Source of the DNA: Planctomycetota bacterium
GTDB lineage: Bacteria > Planctomycetota > Phycisphaerae > WQYP01
Direction of reading: 5' to 3'
Assembly: GCA_021818445.1 (NCBI GenBank)
Contig: JAKAEB010000003.1
Location: 1 to 64,000, forward strand
Length of the DNA stretch: 64,000 nucleotides
Shown in pieces: positions 1 to 9,673 of this stretch. Within the stretch, counting starts at the first letter, position 1. Every line of letters begins with the position of its first letter. Position numbers and translations under genes: made by a program. A model generated the notes under the pieces. The model worked only from the letters and a program-made list of their open reading frames with translations. It ran no database searches and was not told where the DNA came from.

Positions 1-78
1 TACAGCAGTCCGAATATCGGCTCAAACGCCAACACGCAGGATTTCATCACGCAGGTGCAATTGCAGGTGAAGTTCTAA
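1..78 (+). CDS. 3' end of a porin paralogue (partial; truncated by window start)
   Basis: Frame 1 reads YSSPNIGSNANTQDFITQVQLQVKF*, identical to the C-terminus of the full porin at 11532-13052. Confidence 0.9.
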   Translation, partial: YSSPNIGSNANTQDFITQVQLQVKF

Positions 79-129
79 TCTGACCACATCACGGCGAACC
101 ACGCCGTGACCAACATCAAAACTCTCCCA

Positions 130-157
130 GGGCGGGCCAGCATGGCCCGCCCTTTTT
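130..157 (+). terminator. Rho-independent terminator of porin copy A
   Basis: gggcgggcca-gca-tggcccgccc followed by TTTTT. Confidence 0.9.
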
Positions 158-368
158 CTTCGGTCAAATTCATCTTCAGAGGCCCTGCCGAGATGGTGGC
201 CGTTTCCAAAAGCAGCTTTGCTGATGCGTATATAGCCCATTTAGCTTGAGTTTTGCCAGAAATGCAGCGGTGAATATTTGCATCGCTGCCAAATTTTGCT
301 GCCTTATCATCCTTAACGCGATTACCATGTAATATCGCCAAGCGGACCATCTTGGATGGAGTTGAAGT

Positions 369-602
369 ATGCCATTGACAAAAACCATACATAAAGTGGG
401 AAACGGCAGCGCCTTACCGTTGGACAATACCATCATAGATATGGTAGGACTGCACGTTGGAGACCAGGTGCAGATTACCGTTGATGGACCGTAGTTGATC
501 GTCACGCCGACACAAGCCGGTATCGGCAAGGAAAGATTGGAAAAATCGCTCGCCACATTTCGTAGTCGCTATGCCCGTGCGCTGGCGGAACTTGCCAAGT
601 GA
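369..602 (+). pseudogene. AbrB/MazE-type antitoxin interrupted by an in-frame TAG
   Basis: MPLTKTIHKVGNGSALPLDNTIIDMVGLHVGDQVQITVDGP*LIVTPTQAGIGKERLEKSLATFRSRYARALAELAK*; TAG at 492-494, same frame continues to TGA 600-602, which overlaps the toxin GTG start. Confidence 0.75.
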
Positions 603-997
603 CGCGTAGTGCCATTCGATTTTCAACCATTGATGAGGTTGTAGCTATTCACGACGACGCACTTGATGGCCACGGGGGCCTGGCCGGAATTCGTGACCGC
701 AGACCGTTGAAATCGGCGTTCATGACCGCGCGGGCTTTGGGCAAATATCTGCACCGGGACATTCCGGCGAGGGCTGCGGCGTACGCACTCCGTATTTGTC
801 AGGCCCATGCCTTTTACGATGGCAACAAGCAGTCCGCGGTTTTATCAGGTTTTACTTTTCTCGATAACAATGGTTACGACCTGACCGCCTCGGATGACGA
901 CGTGATTACGCTGGGGCTCGGCGTCGCCTATGGCACCATCGACAAAGCCGATGCCACCATCTGGATACGAAATTTTTCCCGGCGTGCTGGTAAATAA
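599..997 (+). CDS. doc: Doc/Fic-family toxin-like protein
   Basis: IHDDALDGHGGLAGIRDRRPLKSA and the Fic/Doc active-site motif HAFYDGNKQSA; GTG start overlaps the antitoxin stop (GTGA). Confidence 0.85.
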   Translation: MTRSAIRFSTIDEVVAIHDDALDGHGGLAGIRDRRPLKSAFMTARALGKYLHRDIPARAAAYALRICQAHAFYDGNKQSAVLSGFTFLDNNGYDLTASDDDVITLGLGVAYGTIDKADATIWIRNFSRRAGK

Positions 998-1079
998 TAT
1001 TTAACAATCACCCGCCATTCATGCCGCGCTGATAAAGATTACCTGCACAGGCCGCATGGCCTTCCGAAGCTCAACACTT

Positions 1080-1346
1080 TTATGCCAGTCCGAAATGCGC
1101 CGCATTCTTTTTAATATAGTGATGCCATTCGGCTGGTACATTTTCTTCGGCAAAGATCGCCTTAACCGGACACTCGGCAACACATAGGCCGCAACCGATG
1201 CATTCGGCTGGATTGATATATAGCTGTTCAGCATTTTCGCATTCGGACTCATCCTTACGTGGGTGAATGCAATCGGCAGGGCATACAGCAACACATGCCG
1301 CATCTTTTGTTCCAATGCATGGCTCAGTTATTACGTAAGCACTCAT
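1080..1346 (-). CDS. Ferredoxin, two-cluster type (88 aa)
   Basis: Start at MSAYVITEPCIGTKD; motifs CVAVCPADC and CIGCGLCVAECP; close to the ferredoxin at 39639-39899. Confidence 0.9.
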   Translation of the reverse strand: MSAYVITEPCIGTKDAACVAVCPADCIHPRKDESECENAEQLYINPAECIGCGLCVAECPVKAIFAEENVPAEWHHYIKKNAAHFGLA

Positions 1347-1389
1347 GAAATAATCTCCAATTTCAGTTCGCTTCCAGTGATGCCGTTCG

Positions 1390-2352
1390 TCAATGTAAAA
1401 CGATTCCGTTTCGGAATTGATACCCCATCCCCTCCAACGCATTTTGCGCCGCTTTCCGGATATCCCCGTCCGGATCATCCAACATTTTCATAATGGAGTC
1501 CGGCGAGGATTTAATTTGCCCAAGCGCCATCACCGCAGCACGACGCACATCGGGCTGATCATGATCGAGAAGCGGTACCAACTTTGGGGCGGCGGGAATT
1601 CGCTTACGCGCCGCAACCATCGCCGCCTCTTTGACCACCTCCCAAGCGGGGTCGGACAGTGCGCGAACGATGCCGTCCGACGTGAGTTCAACAGAAAATT
1701 TATCCAACGCGATAACCGCTTCCTGGCGGACCTGCCAGTCGCTGTCATCGAGCATCCCGACGAGAATTTTTGCATTCATCTCGGAATGGACCAAGGCCAG
1801 AGCGCCAACGGCCAAACGCCGAACGTACGCGTCCTCATCTCCCAGCGCGGAAACCAGGACGGGTACCGCCTGCGGGTGCTGCATAAACCCCAAGGCCATA
1901 ACGACTTCGCGACGGACGTCGACATCCGGATCACCGGCCAGACTGGTCAAAAGCGGAATCGCCTCAACAATACGCAATTCCCGGAGACCAAAGACCGCTC
2001 CCGCCCGAATGCGCCCTTCGGGGCTCCTGGCGGCCTCCATCAACGGAGGGCCAGCGGCGGGATCGCGAAATTCACGCAATGCCGACTTGGCTGCCGCCCG
2101 GACGTCTGCGGAATCGTCCGTGAGGCATGTGACGATGAAGGGTATCGCCTCCGGATCACCGAGTTCCTCGAGATACCGCAGCGCCAGCCTTTTGATGGCG
2201 ACATCATCGTCAGATAGGGCCCGGCACAGAATGGCTAGATGGCGTCCATCAACTTGATCGTCAAGCTCGGTCATTGCAAGCCTTCGGACCGCCACATCAT
2301 CGCTGGAAAGCCGCACGTCGATATCGGAATATCCGCTGGTGTCAGTTGACAT
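1390..2352 (-). CDS. HEAT-repeat (PBS-lyase-like) protein
   Basis: Repeated units such as DPDVDVRREVVMALGFMQHPQAVPVLVSALGDEDAYVRRLAV. Confidence 0.9.
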   Translation of the reverse strand: MSTDTSGYSDIDVRLSSDDVAVRRLAMTELDDQVDGRHLAILCRALSDDDVAIKRLALRYLEELGDPEAIPFIVTCLTDDSADVRAAAKSALREFRDPAAGPPLMEAARSPEGRIRAGAVFGLRELRIVEAIPLLTSLAGDPDVDVRREVVMALGFMQHPQAVPVLVSALGDEDAYVRRLAVGALALVHSEMNAKILVGMLDDSDWQVRQEAVIALDKFSVELTSDGIVRALSDPAWEVVKEAAMVAARKRIPAAPKLVPLLDHDQPDVRRAAVMALGQIKSSPDSIMKMLDDPDGDIRKAAQNALEGMGYQFRNGIVLH

Positions 2353-2356
2353 GATA

Positions 2357-2584
2357 TCACCTCAAAAGATACGGTATGTTCACAGTTACTGCGTTGGCGG
2401 GACAATCAACCTGGCAGGGAGTGCAGTACCAGCACTCGTCACGTGCCATATATGCTTTACGTGTGTCCGGGTTGATGGCGAGCGCATCGAGCGGACAGAC
2501 TTCCACACATACGCGACATCCTTCGATGCACTTTGACTGATCGACAACAACGGGCAAATCAAAATGTTGGGTTGCCTGCGGCAT
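2357..2584 (-). CDS. 4Fe-4S ferredoxin (75 aa), AprB-like position
   Basis: Start at MPQATQHFDLP; CIEGCRVCVEVCP and CWYCTPCQVDCP. Confidence 0.85.
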   Translation of the reverse strand: MPQATQHFDLPVVVDQSKCIEGCRVCVEVCPLDALAINPDTRKAYMARDECWYCTPCQVDCPANAVTVNIPYLLR

Positions 2585-2656
2585 AGATATATCTCCTTCT
2601 AAAACGGAACGTCTCGCCATTGCGACTTCGTATCGCGCTGGCACATGGCAGTAAAT

Positions 2657-4384
2657 TCAGACGGCTTGAGTGATGGTCGATGACTCATCAATTCGGAGCC
2701 GACTGTAAGATTCGCGATCGTCCTTTTCCAGCGGCACCACATAAGGCGCAACCGGGCGTTTGATGAATTCCATATTGCCGTCGGGGGTGCGACGCAGATT
2801 TTGATGAACGAACCAGTTGGCGTTATCCGAAACCGGATACTCAACGCGGTAATGATAAAGCCCCCACCTGCTCTCGGTGCGGTTGAGGGAGGCTCGTGCC
2901 GCCATCTCCGCACAGTCACGGATAAAGTGCGCTTCCATCGCGCGCATTAAATCGTGCGGATTTCTGGCACCCATCTGGTCCAGATCGGCCTTGGCGCGAA
3001 TGAAATGCTCCAACCCAATCTCCATACGAGTCGTCAATTTGGGTGGTTGGAGGTAGTCATTTACCATCCGGCGCAACTTGTATTCAACTTGATGGTGCGG
3101 ATACCCATCGGGCTGCGACAACGGTCGGAGCACGCGGTCGCGTTCGGCTTCAACCTGAGCAGGATCGATCTTCGGTTCAGAGACGGTTTTTACGTACTCG
3201 ACGGCGTGTTGGGCGCAGATTTTTCCAAACGTAAATGCGCCGAGAAGGTAATTATGCGGTATTGACGCCATATCGCCAGCGGCATACAGGCCAGGCACCG
3301 TTGTCTCGCCGTTTTCATTAATCCAGACGCCTGATGCACTGTGGCCGCTGCAGAGACCTATTTCACTGATGTGCATTTCCACCATGTCATGACGGTAGCT
3401 TTTTCCTCGATTGGCGTGAAACAATCCGCGAGAAGGGCGTTCCGTCGTATGCATGATGCGCTCAATTTCCGAGATGGTTTCATCCGCCAGATGGTTCATT
3501 TTCAAGTAGACGGGGCCCTTGCCTGAATGGAGCTCGCGGTAAAACTCCATCATCATCTGACCGCTCCAATAGTCACATTGGATAAAGCGATGCCCCTGGG
3601 CGTTGACGGTATGACCGCCAAATGGGCCTGCCACATAGGCGCATGCCGGGCCGTTATAGTCTTTTATTAAAGGGTTAATTTGGAAACACTCGATGTTTGA
3701 AAGTTCGGCACCGGCATGGAACGCCATCGAGTAGCCATCGCCCGCATTGGTTGGCATCTCATAGGTGCCGTAGAGGTATCCCGATGCGGGAAGGCCAAGC
3801 CGACCACACGCGCCGCAGGCCAGGATAACCGCCTTAGCGCGGATGATGACGAATTCGCCGGTGCGGGTATTAAACCCCATAGCACCGGCAATACGACCTG
3901 CGTCCAGAATCAGGCGGGTTGCCATGATCCGGTTTTCAACGCGCACGCCGACGCGTCGTATCTTACGGCAGAGAATTTTCTTCAGGTCGTAGCCTTCGGG
4001 CATGGGAAGCACGTAGCGACCGTTGTGGTGAACTTTTTTCATGTCAAATTCGCCTGTGCTGGTCTTTTGAAATTTGACACCCCAGGAATCCAATTCCGAC
4101 ACCATCGCAGCACTGTTTTGCGCATATCTGAGCAGCGCCCGCTGGTTGACGATGCCATCATTGGCAAGCGTTATTTCCTTGACATAATCCTCCGGCTCCG
4201 CGTGTCCCGGCATGACCGCGTTGTTGAGACCATCCATGCCCATGGTGATCGCACCGCTGCGCCTTATGTTGGCTTTCTCCAGCAAAAGGACGGTGCGATC
4301 TGGCATCGCCTCCTTGGCCTTAATCGCCGCCACCGAACCGGCGCTGCCTCCACCGATAACTAAAATTTCAGTAATAATTTCCAT
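2657..4384 (-). CDS. FAD-dependent oxidoreductase of the fumarate reductase/succinate dehydrogenase/AprA superfamily
   Basis: MEIITEILVIGGGSAGSVAAIKAKE (dinucleotide-binding motif), C-terminal GLYAAGDMAS; directly upstream of a ferredoxin. AprA versus other members not resolvable by eye. Confidence 0.8.
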   Translation of the reverse strand: MEIITEILVIGGGSAGSVAAIKAKEAMPDRTVLLLEKANIRRSGAITMGMDGLNNAVMPGHAEPEDYVKEITLANDGIVNQRALLRYAQNSAAMVSELDSWGVKFQKTSTGEFDMKKVHHNGRYVLPMPEGYDLKKILCRKIRRVGVRVENRIMATRLILDAGRIAGAMGFNTRTGEFVIIRAKAVILACGACGRLGLPASGYLYGTYEMPTNAGDGYSMAFHAGAELSNIECFQINPLIKDYNGPACAYVAGPFGGHTVNAQGHRFIQCDYWSGQMMMEFYRELHSGKGPVYLKMNHLADETISEIERIMHTTERPSRGLFHANRGKSYRHDMVEMHISEIGLCSGHSASGVWINENGETTVPGLYAAGDMASIPHNYLLGAFTFGKICAQHAVEYVKTVSEPKIDPAQVEAERDRVLRPLSQPDGYPHHQVEYKLRRMVNDYLQPPKLTTRMEIGLEHFIRAKADLDQMGARNPHDLMRAMEAHFIRDCAEMAARASLNRTESRWGLYHYRVEYPVSDNANWFVHQNLRRTPDGNMEFIKRPVAPYVVPLEKDDRESYSRLRIDESSTITQAV

Positions 4385-4438
4385 GATCCATCCTTTTTTA
4401 TAAAAGTGCAGCACTAATGAACCTTATTGCGGGACGAG

Positions 4439-5587
4439 CTACAACACCCGCTCCGACGCTACGTAGCGGCGCGGCACTGCAAAACGGTCTTTGTAGACCC
4501 GCGGCGCTCTGAATCCTTCAATTTGCTCCTGCGGCCAGTCGGCCAACGACGGCGGAGGTGGGGGCGGTCCGCACCATACACCCGCGTTCCGTCGGCACTC
4601 GCGACGATCCACCACCCAGTCTGCATAGCTTTCAATCACAATATGGCCGCCGGGGGCATCGAGGTTGGCCGCCCTGCAACGGGCGTCGCGTTCAATCATT
4701 TTGTTTACGTAGTCTGTACTGACTGGCCGGGCAGGTCCGTCAAAGTCGTAGCCCGCTTCACGTAGTTCGTCACCCGCTAAGGCACAGAAGATGCCTTCAT
4801 CGATGCGGCTCATTTCATCGCGATATATGCCGACAAATCTCTCGTGCACCGGTTCGCCGAGAGATCGATGATCAATCGTCAGCGCTCGCTGAACCGCTAA
4901 ATCGCCCTTATAGAAGTCGAGCATTGTCGGCTCGTATTTCTCATCGATAAACTGGCATATTCGCTGGAGTGCCCCGACTGGATCAGTGGCAAGGGATTCG
5001 TAGCGAAGAGCGAGGAGGCGTTCCGGGGGGTAGTGCCGCATCGCTTCAAGCGACTCGCGCATGCATCTTTTCCACATCACGGCACCAGCCACAACATTGG
5101 TGGGCCCGAAGCAGGACCGCAACTGTGAGCAGACCACATCCCTGCCGTCCCGGTACATGAGCACCACTTTGGCGTCCGGAAAGTCTTGAAATATTTCCTT
5201 TAGATAAAAGAGACTGTGCGGCGTCTTTTCGCCCCAACGATCCTTGCCGGTATATCCTCGGTGCCAGTTCATAATTGCCGCGAATGCTCCCTTGAAGGAT
5301 ATTTCTTCAACATACGTCATGACCTCATCAAGAACGGTGCGAGGATTGACCGCTAAACCAAAAAAGGGACGCTTGATACCGAAAAGCATTTCTTCCAACA
5401 ACACATGAAAATTGCGACCCTCCGACAGCAGGCCATAGGTGTGGATATAACGTCTGAACCGCGGGTAAAACCAAGTGACCTCCGGAACTGACACGCGGGA
5501 GTGTGCACCAATCATCGCCATCAGCAATGTTGTGCCGGATCTCTCGCCACCAACTATGAACACCGGCTCTTTTGAACTGCTTCCCAT
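4439..5587 (-). CDS. Sulfotransferase-family protein
   Basis: EPVFIVGGERSGTTLLMAMI (PAPS 5'-phosphosulfate loop) and DAKVVLMYRDGRDVVCSQ (3'-phosphate-binding region). Confidence 0.85.
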   Translation of the reverse strand: MGSSSKEPVFIVGGERSGTTLLMAMIGAHSRVSVPEVTWFYPRFRRYIHTYGLLSEGRNFHVLLEEMLFGIKRPFFGLAVNPRTVLDEVMTYVEEISFKGAFAAIMNWHRGYTGKDRWGEKTPHSLFYLKEIFQDFPDAKVVLMYRDGRDVVCSQLRSCFGPTNVVAGAVMWKRCMRESLEAMRHYPPERLLALRYESLATDPVGALQRICQFIDEKYEPTMLDFYKGDLAVQRALTIDHRSLGEPVHERFVGIYRDEMSRIDEGIFCALAGDELREAGYDFDGPARPVSTDYVNKMIERDARCRAANLDAPGGHIVIESYADWVVDRRECRRNAGVWCGPPPPPPSLADWPQEQIEGFRAPRVYKDRFAVPRRYVASERVL

Positions 5588-5658
5588 ACCTGCTGTTGCA
5601 TCTCCTTATACTTGCCGGAGACTGGGTCATCACGGCTCACACGCATATCTGGATAAAC

Positions 5659-5673
5659 GCAATCGCTGTGCCA
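5659..5673 (-). promoter_or_regulatory. Candidate sigma-54 promoter for the sulfotransferase-flavoprotein-ferredoxin operon
   Basis: Minus strand TGGCACAGCGATTGC; GG and GC doublets exactly 12 nt apart; ~70 nt upstream of the start at 5587. Confidence 0.75.
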
Positions 5674-6283
5674 AATTGAGAATCATCTTCTCTTCGCTTT
5701 GCGCAGACCTGTTATATGAAATGGTTCTGGCGATGGTTAACGCCAAGCCGATGTTGCATTCCGGTCAAATGAACGTGCTGAAGGGCCAAACTGAGCACAG
5801 GTGCCGGGCGGTAACGAGTTATGAGCCACCCAAAACGATCTCCATACATAATGTAAATGGCGGCATGCCAATAGATTATGGATGGACATTTAACATGCGT
5901 GGGGAGTCCAAGGTGCTGAAAGACTGTACAACTGCTACCCCTGATATCACGGTGCCAATGTCACGCCGGGAATATTGGGACGTTGTTGCGGATCACCGAA
6001 GTATTGAGTCAAAAAGATTAGGTCATAGCCGGGCGATCCGAGATGGTGGAAATCGGCTCTCTCCATGAAAAAGTCGCACCTGCGAAAGATGATTCAGGCC
6101 CATCGAAGCAGGCCAATTGACAACGTCCGGGTGCCCCGATTCAAATCGCACTGGGCAGTATCTTAAAAAAGAAGAACCTGCTTCCAATATATGATCCAAG
6201 GCGAATTCAGTGCTTGAGCGGCCTGAGCCCCCCAAGCTTAGCCGGGACGTTTTCGTCGACCAATCGGGCTGGTTTTCATCTTA

Positions 6284-6298
6284 TGGCATCATTTTTGC
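6284..6298 (+). promoter_or_regulatory. Candidate sigma-54 promoter for the ABC transporter operon
   Basis: TGGCATCATTTTTGC with GG/GC spacing of 12 nt, ~64 nt upstream of the ATPase ORF. Confidence 0.75.
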
Positions 6299-6361
6299 GT
6301 TAGGGGATGGTGGTGAGCGCAGAAGCCTGTGCGTCTGGACACGCACTGAGAGGGATAACGT

Positions 6362-7264
6362 TTGTTGGAGTCAAAGATGATGGCACTAAGCGAGCCGCAA
6401 CTGGAGAGAGGCGCCGTGAGTATACGTAATGTGTCACTCCGGTTTAATGTCGGCGGATCGAGTGTGCTGGCCCTGAGCCGGTTATCGCTTGATATATCCC
6501 CCGGTGAATTCATTTGTGTGGTCGGCCCCTCAGGCTGTGGTAAATCAACCCTGCTCGGCGCGGTCGCCGGATTTATGAAGCCGTTCGAAGGGGAGGTGCT
6601 GGTAGATGGCGATCCAGTCCGAAAGCCCGGTGCGGACCGGGGAATGGTCTTTCAACAGCATGCCCTTTTCCCTTGGAAAACGGTCTTGGGCAATATTGAA
6701 TTTGGCCTGCGAATGGCGGGCGTCAAAGCCTCACAGCGCAGGAAGGTGAGCCTGCGGCTCTTGGAGATGGTCGGACTCGTCGGCTTTGAGGACTCGTTGC
6801 CGTCGCAGCTATCGGGCGGTATGCAGCAGCGTGTCGGAATCGCCAGAGCACTGGCAAACAATCCGGGCGTGCTGCTTATGGATGAGCCATTCGGATCCCT
6901 CGATGCCCTTACCCGTGTAAAGATGCAGGAACTACTTTTACAGCTATGGCAGGAGCTTCGTACGACTGTCATATTCGTAACGCATGATGTGGAGGAGGCG
7001 ATTTTCCTGGCAGATCGGGTGGTCATGCTGACGGCGCGTCCGGCCATGAAGAAGGGCATCATCGATATTGATCTTCCCCGACCGCGAAATAAGGAAATGA
7101 TCACGTCGAGAAAATTCAATGAATTTAAGAGCCAATGCCTTGAGATGCTCCACACGGAAAGCCAGCGTCCCATCCACTCTCCCGACCCCGACATGCTGAC
7201 GTTTGGTGTTGGTGGCGTCGCATGGCAGGCACCTGAAAGGCAAAAGGCGCACCACGCCCGTTGA
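6362..7264 (+). CDS. ABC transporter ATPase, SsuB/TauB/NrtD type
   Basis: GPSGCGKSTLL Walker A, LSGGMQQRVGIARAL signature, LLMDEPFGSLDALTR Walker B; start codon uncertain. Confidence 0.92.
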   Translation: MLESKMMALSEPQLERGAVSIRNVSLRFNVGGSSVLALSRLSLDISPGEFICVVGPSGCGKSTLLGAVAGFMKPFEGEVLVDGDPVRKPGADRGMVFQQHALFPWKTVLGNIEFGLRMAGVKASQRRKVSLRLLEMVGLVGFEDSLPSQLSGGMQQRVGIARALANNPGVLLMDEPFGSLDALTRVKMQELLLQLWQELRTTVIFVTHDVEEAIFLADRVVMLTARPAMKKGIIDIDLPRPRNKEMITSRKFNEFKSQCLEMLHTESQRPIHSPDPDMLTFGVGGVAWQAPERQKAHHAR

Positions 7265-7302
7265 AAGATTACTAACCGGTCATGTTTTTAAGGAATTAGA
7301 CC

Positions 7303-8670
7303 ATGAATGCACGCTATATTACATTTTTATTGGTTGGCTGCTGGCTTATGCTGGTGGCTGTCGCGGGGCATCTGGCGGCCCGCACCATCACTATCCGCCT
7401 TGGTTATCAGGATATGTGCACCGATACCTATCCGGCAGGCAATGTCATCATGGGATTGCACCTGCTGCGAAAATACCTACCCACCACGGGACGTTATGCC
7501 GGCGTGCACTATCGTATCGTGTGGCGTAACTACGATTCCGGTGCTCCGCTGACTAATATGATGATCGCCGGGAAGTTGGACTTCGGAACCATGGGTGATT
7601 ACCCGCTGGTGGTAAACGGTGCCAAGTTTCAGGCCACTGGAACCGAAAAGTCACTGCTGGTCACCATGACAGCATATAACCTCGACGGCGCAGGAAACGG
7701 CATCGTCGTGCCGACATCTTCAAAAATTACATCTGTCACCCAACTCGAGGGCAAAAAGCTATCGGTGCCCATAGGCAGTGCGGCTTGGGGGATGCTTTAC
7801 CTGCTGGCGAAGGATCGGCACATTCCGTTCTCACGATTTAACATCATTAATCAGGCCCCAATGGTGGGAATAGCCGCCATCGCCGAAAGACGTATCGCCG
7901 CCCATGCCGACTTTTGCCCCATGAGTGAATACATGGAGTTTAATGGCACGGGGCGGATGATTTTCTGCGGCTCGGAGACAAAAATTCCCTATTTGCATGG
8001 AGCGGTTGTGCGGGGGGCCTTTGCGAAGCGATATCCGGCGATTGTTACGGCGTATTGCGAGGCTGTCACCGCGGCCGATCAGTGGATTAAAAACAATCCG
8101 CTGCATGCATCGCGAATGCTGGCTAAATGGACAATGATCCCCCGGCAAGTACTCTACCTGTACTTCAGTCATGGAGGATACCTCATTCCCGATCCGACGA
8201 TCAAGCCGCAATGGCTCAAGACGCTGAGATTCGATCATTCAATTCTCGCCAAATACGCAGGCGCGCCACCTTTGAAAATGGCTGCCTGGGTCGATCCAGC
8301 CTATCTTAAAGCGGCCTACAAAAAATTGGGCCTGAACTACGAGAAGCAGGAAAAACGCTTGATCTCACCCATGCGGAATATTGGACGGCCGTCGGAAATA
8401 TGGGTTAATGGCGTTGGCATTAAAAAATTCAGCAGCGTTCCGAAGATGATTGAAGGTTATCTGGCGGCCACAAAGTCTGGAAAAAAGGTGAGCGCTGCCT
8501 ACGTATACGACCACGATACCGGAATTAAAATGTTTGCCCGTACGTCGTGGTTTGTCGAAAGCCCCACTGCCGTATACGCGTACATGACTTTGAATGAGGC
8601 AAAGAAAGCAGCCGCATCCGAGCACGGAAAGGTTTGCGGATTCGCCAAATTGCTATCGCCGGCTGAGTAA
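7303..8670 (+). CDS. ABC transporter substrate-binding protein, SsuA/NrtA/TauA-like
   Basis: N-terminal signal peptide, ITIRLGYQDMCTDTYPAGNVIMGL..., between ATPase and permease. Confidence 0.85.
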   Translation: MNARYITFLLVGCWLMLVAVAGHLAARTITIRLGYQDMCTDTYPAGNVIMGLHLLRKYLPTTGRYAGVHYRIVWRNYDSGAPLTNMMIAGKLDFGTMGDYPLVVNGAKFQATGTEKSLLVTMTAYNLDGAGNGIVVPTSSKITSVTQLEGKKLSVPIGSAAWGMLYLLAKDRHIPFSRFNIINQAPMVGIAAIAERRIAAHADFCPMSEYMEFNGTGRMIFCGSETKIPYLHGAVVRGAFAKRYPAIVTAYCEAVTAADQWIKNNPLHASRMLAKWTMIPRQVLYLYFSHGGYLIPDPTIKPQWLKTLRFDHSILAKYAGAPPLKMAAWVDPAYLKAAYKKLGLNYEKQEKRLISPMRNIGRPSEIWVNGVGIKKFSSVPKMIEGYLAATKSGKKVSAAYVYDHDTGIKMFARTSWFVESPTAVYAYMTLNEAKKAAASEHGKVCGFAKLLSPAE

Positions 8671-8710
8671 ACATCTTGGAAAAACGTTCCTTGGTCCAAA
8701 GGAGTATCCC

Positions 8711-9604
8711 ATGCGTACCGATTACACCAGTCAGTTGGAAACGATACTCGGTCATACCGACACTTTTGATCGAAAGGTACGGCGCAAGCCCGCGCTTTCG
8801 CCGCAGGCGGTCAATTTGCATATCAGACGCTGGCTTGCCGGAAAACTGATCGGATACGTCATAAGCCTTCTCTCTATTATTATATTTTTATGGGGATGGA
8901 ATACACTCTCTGTACACAAAATAAACTTTGGGCTGGATTTTGCGAACGTGCCATCTGCCCAGGCCGTGGCGAAGCACCTTGCACACGCAGCGGCGTCCAA
9001 GGCGTTTTACATCAATGTGCTGGTCAGCGTGAAACGTGTTTGGCTGGCATTTGCGGCTGCGTCGTTACTTGGGTGCGTTCTCGGTCTTTCTCTGGCCCGT
9101 ATCAGCATCATGAGGCATATATTTTTGCCGTTTGTTGAAATCTTCCGGCCCATACCCGCTATAGCCTGGATACCGCTGGCGATTTTGATGTTTCCAACGA
9201 CAGAATCAAGTATTCTGTTTATCGTATTTCTCGGCGCGATTTTTCCAGTCATACTCAATACGTATCAAGGTGCTACCGAAGTACCTAGCCAGTTGCTTAG
9301 AGCCGCGAGATCCCTGGGGGCGTCCCGGCTATCAGTGCTATGGCATGTCATCATTCCGTCATCTCTCCCCAACATCGCGACGGGACTCTCGGTCGGCATG
9401 GGAATCGCATGGTTCTCTCTTCTGACGGCTGAGATGATTGGTGGGCAGAATGGGATTGGTAATTACACGTGGGAGTCTTATCAGCTTATTAAGTATCCTG
9501 ACATTATTGTTGGTATGATCACCATCGGAGTGCTAAGCACTGTTTCCAGCGGGCTTATTAACCTGATGTGCAAACCATTACTGCGGTGGTCGGGGCATCG
9601 TTGA
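8711..9604 (+). CDS. ABC transporter permease, SsuC/TauC-like
   Basis: Hydrophobic segments and EAA-type loop PSQLLRAARSLGASRLSVLWHVIIPSSLPNIATGL; ATG at 8711. Confidence 0.92.
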   Translation: MRTDYTSQLETILGHTDTFDRKVRRKPALSPQAVNLHIRRWLAGKLIGYVISLLSIIIFLWGWNTLSVHKINFGLDFANVPSAQAVAKHLAHAAASKAFYINVLVSVKRVWLAFAAASLLGCVLGLSLARISIMRHIFLPFVEIFRPIPAIAWIPLAILMFPTTESSILFIVFLGAIFPVILNTYQGATEVPSQLLRAARSLGASRLSVLWHVIIPSSLPNIATGLSVGMGIAWFSLLTAEMIGGQNGIGNYTWESYQLIKYPDIIVGMITIGVLSTVSSGLINLMCKPLLRWSGHR

Positions 9605-9673
9605 AGCGGTTTCTGAATCAGCGAAACCGTCTGGGCGTTACCGAAGACTCCTTCCACTCCCTGCGATGGAGAT

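Larger units (their letters stand above)
1..160. repeat. Direct repeat copy A (porin 3' end plus terminator)
   Basis: Matches 12975-13134 with one mismatch seen (accacGccgtg vs accacAccgtg); diverges right after the terminator T-tract. Confidence 0.97.

Noticed and set aside
1417-2257. Long plus-strand ORFs opposite the HEAT-repeat gene
   Set aside because: Antisense shadow ORFs of a high-GC coding gene; Arg/Pro-rich with no recognisable family.
5475-6235. ORFs 5475-6068 (+) and 6023-6235 (-), plus a short minus-frame stretch ...HLGSPGYDLIFLTQYFGDPQQRPNIPGVTLAP* near 5970-6100
   Set aside because: Could be a decayed gene fragment, but frames are short and conflicting and no family is recognised; the region also holds the divergent promoters.
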